Of a stretch of 64,000 nt of DNA, positions 20,975 to 31,794 are shown one piece after another. The position numbers and the translations under genes are program-made. Position 1 is the first letter of the stretch. Each line of letters starts with the position of its first letter. Source of the DNA: Adineta ricciae (lineage: Eukaryota > Rotifera > Eurotatoria > Adinetida > Adinetidae); the NCBI GenBank assembly GCA_905250025.1, contig CAJNOJ010000291.1, forward strand, positions 1 through 64,000, written 5' to 3'. The notes under the pieces were generated by a model. It saw nothing but the letters and a program-made list of their open reading frames with translations, was not told where the DNA came from and made no database searches.

Positions 20975-22073
20975 TTACACGTTGATCTTGTTAATTGCAT
21001 ATTTTTCATATGTGTACCAATTCTTTTTGAATACCATTTTAATCAATTCGCCACTATAGATAGTAAACAAAATAGTATAACTTCCAGATTGTATTATTTC
21101 TAAAGAATACTGGCTTACTCGTAATGTTTCCCCTGTTCTGCCACTATTATCACGTGCTATTTGACTCATTCTACTTTGCTGACGTCGTATTCTTTCTTCA
21201 TGAGCATCTCCTAGAAACAACATATTACAAGAATAAGATACATGAAAAATGTTAATTAAAAGGATAATCAATAACTTACGAATCGCTGCTTGTTCAAGTT
21301 TCAATTCCTCTGCAGTTTTCGGTTTAATACCAGCATCTGGATTAGCATCATTTACTTGTGACTGAGAAAATTCGAAAAATTAATATTTAAAAAAAACAAT
21401 AGAGTGTTGAGCCTGTATTAAATCACTGACATAAAAACTCACTAATATCGTCTAATATTTAATAGGATACATTGGATTATGAGAGGAATGCTTTTAAAGT
21501 CATGCTTACTTTAAGACTTTGACTGCTTTGATTCACTTGGCGATTAGTTTTCGGTTGTGTCATTGGTGCTCTGAAAATATAGTTCTATATAACAATTTAA
21601 CAAGGTAACGATCATATTCACCCAATAGCATTTGCTTGCGACTCCTCATTTGACAGAGACCCTGTTGAATGACTGGTATTGCGACCATTTAACAAACGAT
21701 TGTCGCGATGTTTGCCACGATTTTCATATCTTTGATAATCTAAGATGATCGTAGAAAAGCTAGTTGTTTCATATTCTTCCTATATACCGTCAAAATCGAA
21801 TGATGTAATAATAAACCCATCTTCATTACGCATTGTATTGATTGGCACATGATATTCATCACTAGGCACAGCTATCATACTGTGACACTTGTACGATGTA
21901 GTTTCATAATTGTTTTTATTGACTTCAACAGGCTCTTATCAAACGAAATGAGATTCATTTTTAAAAAAAGAAAGTGACAATTAGGGATACGCTACTTTGA
22001 TCGTTTGAGCCAAATGGGTCGTATTGTCCTTCACGTAACACAGGTCGTTTAGTTTGTCTACAAGAAGCAGAAG
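20975..22073 (-). pseudogene. PDZ scaffold gene, partial copy A (last six exons)
   Basis: Carries the last six exons of the gene modelled at 61885-63923, with the same intron positions and stop. Splice sites remain usable. One acceptor has changed from TAG to CAG, and that exon now begins TCA instead of GCA. No stop or frameshift was found in the exons read. The copy ends at the n at 22074, exactly where TPR copy 2 begins, so the missing PDZ-coding 5' exons may be lost only in the assembly. Confidence 0.65.
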
Positions 22074-22074
22074 N

Positions 22075-24572
22075 GTAAATAGTTCTTTTGAATATCCAAC
22101 ACTTTATTCAGATTTTCAAGACTCCTTGAATGGAAACCGAGTTTGTAATACACGAATGCCATGTTGTTATACATCGTCGCTAGACGGGGATGCATCGCAG
22201 GAAAAATCTTTTGTTGAATCTCAAGCGCTTTCTCATAGTTCTCCAAAGCTCTTGAATAATCGCCCAATTGGGAATACACCAATCCAAGATTGTTATACGT
22301 CTTGGCTACATGCGGATGCATCACAGGGAGAACTCTCTGTTGAATTTCAAGCGCTTTGTTATAATATTCACGGGCTCTTGAATAGTCACCCATCTTAGAA
22401 AATAATAAACCGACGTCGTTGTATGTCGTCGCTAGACTGGGATGCGTTGTAGGAAGTACTTTATGTTGAATTGCGAGAGCTTTATCGTAGTTTTCCAGGG
22501 CTTTTGTGTACTCAGCCATGTCAGAATACACCTTACCTATGCCACGATACGTACTCGCTATATTCGGATGTGTCTCAGGAAGAGATTTCAATAGAATGTC
22601 AAGAGTTTTATTATAGTACTCCAGAGCTCTCGTATATTTGTTCATAGCCGAATACACTGTAGCGATGTTATTGTACGTCGACGCTAAATTTGGATGCGAT
22701 ACAGACAGACTTCTCTGTTGCATTTTAAGTACTTTGTAGTAATTTTTCAGAGCTCTGGTACGCTGGCCCATAGAAGAATACACTGCAGCGATGTTATTGT
22801 ATATCGATGCTAAGTCTGGATGGTTCTCAGGAAGAACTTTCTGTAGGATTTCGACGGCTTTCTTGTATTTTTCTAGTGCTCTTGAATATTCGCCCATATT
22901 TTCATATATGGTAGCAATGTTATTGTAAGTTAATGCTAGGTCTGGGTTCGTCCAAAGTAGAGCTTTCTGTTGAATAGCAAGAGCTTTTTTATGGTTGTTT
23001 AAAGCTCTGACGTATTCGCCCATATGAGAATACGCTATACCAATATTATTGTATGTCCTCGCTAGATATGGATGCTTCGTAGAGTAAGCTTTCTGTTGAA
23101 TTACGAGAGCTTTCTTGTAGTTGTCGATGGCTCTTGAATACTTGCCCATACTATCATACAGTCCAGCGATGTTATTGTACGTTGACGCTAAATGTAGATG
23201 CGATCTAGAGAGAGATTTTTGTTGAATCGCAAGAGCCTTGTTGTAGTTTTCGAGCGATGCTGAGTGCATACCCATACGAAAATACAGTCCAGCGATGTTA
23301 TTGTACGTCGACGCTAAGCGTGGATGCATTTCAGGAAGAACTTTCTGTAAGATTTCAAGAGCTTTGTTGTAGTTTTCGAGAGCTCTTGACTGGTCACTCA
23401 TGTGAGAATATACTGAACCGATATTGTTGTATGTCGATGCCAAGTCGGGATGCAATGTAGAGAGATTTCTCTGTTGAATGTCAAGCGCTTTGTTGTAGTT
23501 TTCGAGAGCTCTTGAATATTCACCCATGTCAGAATACAGTGTAGCGATGTTGTTATACGTTGTCGCTAGTTTTGGATGTGTCTCAGAGAGACCTTTCTGT
23601 TCGATTTCAAGCGCTTTATTATAGTTTTCGAGAGCTTTTATATGCTCACCCATCCCGTGATATACGGTAGCAATGCTCATGTACGGTGTCGCTAATTTCA
23701 GATGCGAAGGAGGGAAAGCTTTCTGTCGAATTGCGAGAGCTTTGTTATAGTTTTCGAGAGCTTTTAAATACTCGCCCATATGAAAGTACACTGAACCAAT
23801 ATCATTGTATGTCGTCGCGAGACTCGGATGTAGCATGGGGAGAGTTTTCTCTTGAATTTCAAGAGCTCTATTGTAGTTTTCCAGAGCTCTCGAATGATCA
23901 CCCATCTTGCTATACACGGCGCCCTTTTTTTTGTAATTGGCTGCTAATTCTGAATGAGTTGGAGAGAGAATTTTGCTTTGAATATCAATCGCTCGTTGAT
24001 AGTTGTCAAGAGCTTCGGGATATCGAACATCTTTGTAATACTTTGATGCAGCTTCGGCGAATGCAGCAGCTAAATGATAACGATGATTAGAAGATCAAGA
24101 AATTATTTAAAATAACGCTGAGCATCATAATAACTTTTCAAATATGACTGGTCAGAATTTATTCTTTGAGAAATTTGAACATACCTTCTCTAAGTTTCAA
24201 AATACGTTCGATGAATTTTTTGGATAGGAGGACAACGAGTGGAAGACTTAATATGCTCAGAATAAACATGCTGATGAGAATCCAGTGACACGAGTTTAGT
24301 GGTCTTTGAAACGTTCACTTTCTCCATCGACGTTGATCAGTATTCATGTGGTTTTCATCGCGCCCTAACAGAAATACATTAGTTGTTGTTTGAATCTCGG
24401 CAGTGATGGTAGGAATGGATTTTGATACATCAGATATCGATGCTAAACAGAATAAAATTCAGATGAAAAGTATTGTTTAACATTGTTACAAACTATTATG
24501 AGTAATCTTATCTCCTTTGTTGTCTTTCAGAAGAATTTCTCGAATTGAAATATTTCCCTGATTTTTACTCAT
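22075..24572 (-). pseudogene. Membrane-anchored TPR protein, copy 2, with nonsense codon and truncated 3' end
   Basis: Exons complement(22075..24069, 24185..24442, 24494..24572). It has the same layout as copy 1: an N-terminal segment, one TM, then TPRs. Here the first exon has an extra intron (24443-24493) that copy 1 has lost. The TPR region is open but diverged, for example EIEQKGLSETHPK against DIKQKSLSETHPK. In exon 2, codon CGA of copy 1 (WRKRMF) is TGA here (24315-24317), before the TM segment. The 3' end is cut by the n at 22074. Unless translation starts downstream or the base is wrong, this copy is dead. Confidence 0.8.
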
Positions 24573-24780
24573 TTGATTTGCTTGAAACTCTACAAGAAAT
24601 GAAATTTTAATGTAGTGTGATCAAAAATCATCGCCAAGAAGAAAATTCAATCGTACTCGGTTGCTGTTCGAAAGAAAATCTTGGATTTTGATTAAAACAG
24701 CTCGATAATCAGATAATGTTGCCATAGGGTAATGACATAGAAGAGTGAGAAAATGGATTGTAGACATTTAAATAGATGTT
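24573..24780. repeat. Upstream flank of TPR copy 2, copy of 9626-9833
   Basis: Close match to the flank upstream of TPR copy 1, ending at the n at 24781. In copy 1 about 1.08 kb more follows before the point where sequence resumes at 24782. Confidence 0.7.
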
Positions 24781-24781
24781 N

Positions 24782-26132
24782 ATCGCCGTGAACACCACAG
24801 ATTGTAACACACTTACAATTCTTTCATCATGGGGTGGTGAACGTTATGATCCCGTGATTTTACCGTTAACAACAGTAATTACAATTGGTTACACAGGAAA
24901 TGCATGGTTAGGTGCTCTTTACAATGATACCAATGGTTGGTGGGCTGTTGTCAATCGATTAAATTTAGCTTTGAGACCTGATGGTTATATTAATAGTAGT
25001 CCAGTAACAACAACATTACCTGTTGTTTTATATCCAATCAATGTACGAATTATTCATGTTATTCAAATGGCAGATAATGATGGAACGGATATTTTACAAT
25101 GTCGTCGAGCCAATTCGAATTCATCGGGAAATTTTAATCAAGTTGATGAATGCGAAGGTATTTGTTATGGATTACCATCTGGAACAATTTTAACTGGATC
25201 GAATTGTACATTATCATTTACTTTACCAATGGCGAATATTTATTATGCATGTGCTGTTCAAATTGAAGATTATTATAATACTGCAGCTACAAATCCAATG
25301 AGTTCAGTTCCAATTCAATTTTTATTTTATGGATATACACCTTCTGGTACTGCATGTTCACAACGTCCTCAAATTATTGGTGATCGGCCAAATAGAGGTA
25401 CAAGATATATTCCTTTGAAAACATCTTCTAATTCATGATTTTTATATTTCAGCTTGTATCGGAGTTCCGATTGGTAATTGAGATTCACAAAATATTTTTT
25501 GTTTTCTAATTTACCTTCACTTTTCAGGTGTTCAATTGAATGAAACTGTTATTGTTCAAACATATTGTCCTGGTCAAACTATTATCGATTTCATCACAAG
25601 TTCTCCACTTGGAATGATGCATAGTTCAATCATACAAACAGGTTCTTGTAAGTTTCTTTCTTCATTCAGAACTACAATTTGGAAATGTGATAGTTTTATA
25701 CACGATGACATTAACATGGACACCAATAGCAAATCAAGCTGGTCCTCAGGGATTTTGTGCTGGTGCTGTTGATAATAGTAGTTTACAATCAGATCCATGG
25801 TGTATTACATATTTAGTTGATTATACATCACCAGATCTCATTCGTCCGACGGTTGTACAAGGATCAGCAAGTCCTGTTGGAACAGTTTTTGCCAATCAAT
25901 CAATGTTTTCAATTCAAGGTTTAATCCGTTTAGATGGAGCTTTTGTTGAAATATTCGATTTTGTTTTTTAGCCACAAGTTTAGTTGGTCGTCCAACTCGT
26001 AATGGAACAAATGTTTGTTTTAACGATGCTGCAACGAATAACACAGTTTTCTGTTATGATGCCGGTTATTCAGCAAATGTTATTTATACAGGATATACCA
26101 TTGTTATCATCACTAATTATACATGGACACCC
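24782..26132 (+). pseudogene. Mucin-like gene, copy 2, truncated at both ends
   Basis: Exons 24782-25397, 25453-25473, 25528-25647, 25694-25918 and 25972-26132, the same structure as the copy at 10612. It begins at IAVNTTDCN, inside exon 1, right after the n at 24781. It stops in exon 5 at the n at 26135. It keeps the G that copy 1 lacks (TGGATCGAATTG near 25196), so it shows the undamaged frame GTILTGSNCTLSFTLP. The signal peptide, Thr-rich stalk and TM exons are absent here. Confidence 0.75.
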
Positions 26133-26135
26133 TAN

Positions 26136-26233
26136 AAAGGTCAAAAATAGATGTCCAGAGTTCATCGGAAGATGAAACGATTGCACCGTCCCCATCAAAA
26201 TATGTCGCAGCGAACACATCCGTGGTGGAATCA
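26136..26233 (+). mobile_element. Fragment of hAT transposase exon
   Basis: Repeats 27553-27650 (KIDVQSSSEDETIAPSPS region) almost exactly. It then switches at GTGGTGGAAT into sequence homologous to 19764 onward. It is a fragment, not a functional element. Confidence 0.65.
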
Positions 26234-26397
26234 TCCATCTCTTTAAAGGAAGACTTATATTTAAATTTAGGCGGAAGCTTCAGAAATTTCACAAATTTGA
26301 TCACTGCTGATTTCGGATCAATATTAGCATTCATTAAATCAAATAGCCAGAACGAAACACTGACAGTAATTGATTCTGAACAAGTGATTTTGGGTTA

Positions 26398-26663
26398 CTA
26401 ACAAAGTACAGGTTTGCTCTCCACCACAAGATGCTGAATTTTCCCAACTACTGCGATGTATCCTGGGAATTGAGGAGGACGGTTTGCAGAATCTCCTTGT
26501 ATTCGGTACTCCCACACGGATTTGTGGGAATGATCAATGAAACCAAAATATTTTTAAGATGTACTTGAAATGAAAAAAAGACCACTTGTGCCCATCATCG
26601 TAGGTGTATGCCAGCCTCCGCTGTAAACACGATAGATATAGTCTACATTGAATCGACTTGTGT
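26398..26663 (-). pseudogene. Short secreted protein, copy B, fragment with nonsense codon
   Basis: Matches copy A from TSRFNVDYIY to the C-terminus. It has CGA where copy A has its stop and continues RIQGDSAN to a TAG at 26398-26400. It carries its own TAA (26554-26556) where copy A reads CAA (STSQKYFG). Homology to copy A ends at about 26663, so the signal peptide is missing. Confidence 0.5.
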
Positions 26664-27300
26664 CCATACATGTAAAAGTCGAAGAGACTATTCGAGTATT
26701 AAACTTTCAATTCAAGTTTTCAACTTCTAAATTTTAGAATTCGAAACTTCGAGTTTTAAACTCTTAACTAATTGGCTATTAAATACACACTAACTAAATG
26801 CCAATTATTAAATGATTAACTATCTATCTTTTATTAAATAACTGATTATCTTGAGGGCGTGGGTGAGGGTGTCGGGGAGGGTGAAGGTGGCAACGGCATA
26901 GTCAGCGTCAATATCAACGGGATTCTTTACCGTTAGTTGGCTGATAATTGATAGTAATATAGTGAATAAATGATTAAGTAGTATTTAGTAATCAGGTGCC
27001 GATTACGCGGTACTCCGTTGATTGATAATAAGTAGTCGGTTCGTTAATATTCAATTAACAGTTACATAATAGTTAATGATCAGTCACTCAAGGATTTACG
27101 ATCAATCACTTACGAGTTGGTAAGCGGAAAACTCGACGAAGTGATTTAATACTCGAATCGAGTTAACGATTTCTACACTACTCTGTTGCTGTGAATATGA
27201 TGAGGCTGACAAAACTGGTGATAGTGTTCTGAAAGTATGTAGGCCAATTCAACTTGAACATGATTAACATGAACAAGATTTTTAGGCTATTCGTTGCCAA
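26664..27300. other. Non-coding, AT-rich with GGGTGAGGGTGTCGGGGAGG tract
   Basis: No protein content seen. Rich in TTAACTAAT/TGATTA-type repeats, with a G-rich tract at about 26852-26888. Confidence 0.5.
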
Positions 27301-28815
27301 TTGGATTCGTATGGATTATTACCGTTCATGGATAAGAAGAAAATAGGGTTCGCGTGTGATCGAGGTCCGAATATACTGAAGGCTCTGAAAGGTAAGTCTG
27401 TCAAATACGTCCTCGTCTCTGAAAAGGACACTCTATGTGGTAGGACAACCGGTGATACTATGCTTTGCACATTGAATCAACAACGTTCTGAAAAAGGGAT
27501 TTTATCAGCAAGAAAGAGAGAGAGCAATTCGAGCCAAAACGCCCTCATGGAAAGACAAAAGGTCAAAAATAGATGTCCAGAGTTCATCGGAAGATGAAAC
27601 GATTGCACCGTCCCCATCAAAATATGTCGCAGCGAACACATCCGTGGTGGAATTATCATCCAAGGACATAGAATTATTGGATATCATTACGACCTGTAAA
27701 CAAATATTGAGATACGTGAAATTGGTAAGGCAACAACATCGAGAGACAAATTGTTTCGTCTTGATTGAATATTTTCTTTAGACAAGTTTGAATAAACCAA
27801 TTCAAGATGCCGGTGGCGTTGCGTTGAAACAAGCTACGGTAGTTCGATGGTTATCCATGTCAAACTTACTGGAATCGATTGAGTCGTCCATTGATTATCT
27901 CAGATCAATCCTCGCTAAATCAACAAACAGTAGACAATCGATCAAGCTTAATAAAATAAATGTTGATGGACAGAAGGATTTGATTTGCCTTTTATCGGTT
28001 TTCCGAGATGTTTCCTTGTTAATCCAAACCGGCAACCGCTCGTCATTGCACATGGCGTACATTGCTATGAATAAATTGGAACATCACCTGAATGGGACAG
28101 ACGTGGACAAAGAAGGTGAATCAATCACACTGAATGATCGACACGAAGGTGAGTACTTGCTATTCTTTGAACCATAAGATTTTCATCATTTTTCCGGTTA
28201 TAGGCACATAGTTTTTTCGGAAACGTCTGTTCCAACTTCTGAAATCAATGTTTTCTTTTGATGAAAAACATCTAGCTGCGGCAGTTCTTCATCCATTATA
28301 TCGGAAATTAACATTTGCTTCGGCTCAGTGGAAAACTATGGCACATTTATTTATTCGGCAACAAATTGATGATATACTTGGTGTCGATTATTATGATCAA
28401 ACATTGCTGTCCGGGCCAGCAAAGAATAAGCACAAGTCGATGGAAGGTCAGTTTGCTGATCCGGATGACGTTAATGTTGACAGTGAAAATGACTTAATCT
28501 CAGCGTCAGCATCGAAGAATGATGAATTAGACAAATATTTACGGATGAGTATCGATGATATTTACAAACACCCTCAATCCATTGCCATTTTGGAAGGACA
28601 AAGAGAGCAAGTTTCCATGTTTATCACTGATTGCTCGTCGCCTCTTCTCTATTCCTGTTACATCGGTAGCTGTCGAAAGATCTTTCTCTGCTGCAGGCTT
28701 AGTAGTCACAGAACGTCGTTCTTCTCTTGATCCTCGTACTTTGAACGATATTCTATTCGTCAGATCTATCCAGAATATTCTGGAACAACGACTGAATTTT
28801 TTTTCTCAATCCTGA
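27301..28815 (+). mobile_element. Decayed hAT-family transposase
   Basis: Reading pieces in order: FACDRGPNILKALKG, matching the central catalytic region of hAT transposases; a linker with KIDVQSSSEDE; an exon at 27782-28150 with VVRWLSMSNLLESIE; an exon near 28248 with EKHLAAAVLHPLYRKL; and the C-terminal hAT dimerisation region, SVAVERSFSAAGLVVTERRSSL, ending at 28815. GTAAGG and GTGAGT donors at 27726 and 28151 show that it had introns. Frameshifts near 27510 and 28560 and a TAG at about 28207 break it. The N-terminal BED zinc finger was not found. No matching terminal repeats could be placed, so element ends are unknown. Confidence 0.8.
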
Positions 28816-31699
28816 TGCGATGTGAAGATTTTTCCATGGAGAAGCTGCTTCGAATAAAGATCTGATCTAGTCGCTTAACTTTACTCAACTATTTCATTGC
28901 ATTTCTTAGCAACAGCGGCGTTGATTACTTTTTTTTGTCGATATCTTAATGTTGATATAAAATCTAGACAGGCTTCCACAGGCAGGCCAGGCCAGCGAAA
29001 AGAGGGCCTGCTGAGGGATCTGATTTGTTTCTCATTATATTTCTAGATTTCTTCTTTTATCTCCCATTATAATTTTATGAACACGGAAACGAAAGTCGCA
29101 ATGAAAGGTATAAAAACTAAAGAATTCGTGTTTTTGTCAGCCGTTTGTTTTATTCCCTTTTCTGAAAGAAAGGGTAATAGGCTCCTAAAATAGGGTACTT
29201 CAAATGCTTGAAGTTTGTATGTTTGTTTTCATGATTCAATCAGATTGCAGCATTTCATAAATCAACAAAATTTATCGATATTCATCAGACATTATCTACT
29301 AATAAGGTAATCGAGATCGAGGATCTCGAATTTTAGGTAAGTTTTTCAATAGAAAAATCCTGTGCTGTGTTTTACACAAAGGACGATTTTTTGCCAGGAA
29401 GGTTTTTAGGCGATAGCGCTTGAAGCGGCAATATGTAGAACAAAACGAAATAGCTGATTAACATCGGATTGTTGGATATTCATACACATCAGCACATTCA
29501 TAACATTACAATTATGCAAACAGTTATATTACACAAACATAATCTGATGCCAACCACTCAAAATAATACTTTCTTTGACAGATGTTGTTTTAGACAATCA
29601 CAGTGGCACAAAGTTGGTGATTGCTTAACAGGGAATTCCATACTAGATGAAAGGATGAAAGTTGGACATGTAACGGCTAGCCGCGAGTGACCGACCGAAG
29701 GGAGGCCGATGAATGACTAGCCGTTTATTTGAATTGCTTCGAGGAGATAAAGTAAGTGAAAATAGATTGATTTTTTATTTTAAATAGTAGGAACAGAGTC
29801 GATTAATAAATGTTTAGAAACATTGTTCCTTTTGCTTACATCTTTGGACAAATGAGTTGAAAGTTGTTTGACATGAATAAAGAAGAAAAGGATTAAACGA
29901 AAACAATGTGCTTAAAACTGGCTCTAATTCGAAGCGGATGAGAGTGAGATATACATGGGAGTTTTTATCTAAAAGTCTTCTAATTCTTTCAGAAAAGGAC
30001 TAGTTAATCCAACAGATGAGCGCTGCTTATTAGTCTATATGAATTAAAAAGTTGGATAATATTTTCAGTTAAGAATCTATTATATACTATTAGGAGTATC
30101 CTACATAGAATTTCAGTATTTCAGAAAAAATAATATATTTTTCAAACGTTTATTCTCATTTGAAGGCATTGAATCTTATGCACTTATCTATTTTAACAAA
30201 TATTAGAGAGGAAGAGAGAAAAAAATTTGCTCTCATTATTTTTTTAACTTAAGAAACATATGGCATTAGTAGTTTTTTTTTCTACATGGATTCTTCATTT
30301 TTTCTCATTTAATCATCTCGTAAAAATAAGATTTAACTATCAGTTAAAATTCTTTTATGAATATGGATTCTCAAAATCTCTATTCAATACTTTCCTGAAA
30401 GGAAATCTTTGTGTTAAAGATTATCTTCTTTTATCTAGGAACAGGATTTGTTTGAATAAAAATATTTTTCTCCTGTATTTTAGAAAATCTTTTAATTATT
30501 AATCTTATACAAGTCCTCAAAACAACAGATATTATATTATAGTCATTGAAGTTTTGAAGTGAGTATTTTCATTACATATTTGTCACGACGACATCGCAAT
30601 TATTTGAATGATACAGTTTTTATTGTGCTTATAGAATCATACCTTAGTTAAAGATACAAGTTTACAACAATAAAGATCTATTTACGATGTATATTTTGAT
30701 CTTAAACAGATGTTACGGAACTAAAGTATATTAGAACTTGATGCAAGATGAAAGACAGTTATTAGAAAGTCTATTCAAAACGTATGATCATCGACAGGGT
30801 TTATGATATAATTGCTCATATTGATATGAGGTGCAGTATTTTCAAGCAGATTTTAGTAATCTCTTTTATTTGCTTGCCAGATATTCAAAAAGATTTCTCA
30901 CAATTCTGCCCTCATGGTTTTGTCAGGCATATAGTCCTCTATATATATTTACGTTTTTTTACGACGTCACTATGTTCTACAATCCTTCTAAAATAAATAC
31001 TATTACAGATGTCTTTTTTTTTCACTAACGCGTTCTCCAAAAGAGTTCTATGTATAACTAATAACACACTATTCGCAATTAGATACTAATTTGACCATGC
31101 GTGGACTTACTAGTTATGGTAATTCTCAGCGCTCCTCTCAGTTTCTATTGTGTCCAATTAAACCCTACTGATCCATGGTGGATTATACTAGTCTTAACTA
31201 GACTCTAGTAACACCTCATATGTCATAAAAATGCTTTGTAAAAATCTAAAATAGTTACATAAATATATAGAAAATGTATGAAAGTTCTGAATTACTTTGT
31301 AATCTATTTCAGACACGGTCTCACAGTTAAATTAGTAGCATTAATTCTACATAAAATTTCCTGTTCATGATGACTATCTCAATAATCTTGTGTTCTGTTT
31401 GACAGTGAAATTCCTTAAAAGTTCTATATAATTTTTTGTGTGCGCTCGAAAAGTGAATATACTCTACAATCAGTCAGTATGTCCATCCGTCCTCATCAAT
31501 ATCTCGACCGATTTCGAAGGTGAGAAAAATCGGTCACAAATACGGATGTCACTTTAGCTTTATTTCACTTTGAGAAGGTAAAGTCAAGTCAATAAAAAAA
31601 TTTAGTTCAAATGTATCAATACACTTAGTAACATTGGCTTCCAGTATAGTTTAATGCATCTGCACGTTCAGAACGAAAAGTGAACAAGTTGAGTACATT
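28816..31699. other. No gene seen
   Basis: Long AT-rich stretch with only short unrecognisable open frames. A small GC-rich patch at 28970-29015 (GGCAGGCCAGGCC) and another at 29680-29720 stand out in composition but were not identified. Confidence 0.5.
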
Positions 31700-31794
31700 T
31701 ATTTAGTTTGTTGGTAGGCTTGAGCTACTTTTTTTTTATTGACTTTGCTTCACTTTACTTTATTCGGTAAAATAAAGTTAAAGTGCCACCCCTA
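31700..31794. mobile_element. Right end of an element sharing the hAT MITE terminus
   Basis: Ends in GTGCCACCCCTA (31783-31794), identical to the TIR of the MITE at 17198, preceded by similar CTTTACTTT / GTAAAATAAAG sequence. A left end and target duplication could not be found, so it is probably degenerate. Confidence 0.5.

Noticed and set aside
26123-26401. 92-residue plus-strand frame across the n at 26135
   Set aside because: It is a chimera of a hAT fragment and the antisense of the secreted-gene flank, and crosses a scaffold join.
29640-29730. GC-rich patch with CGGCTAGCCGCGAGTGACC as a possible RNA gene
   Set aside because: No cloverleaf or known RNA fold could be drawn by eye; a covariance-model search would be needed.
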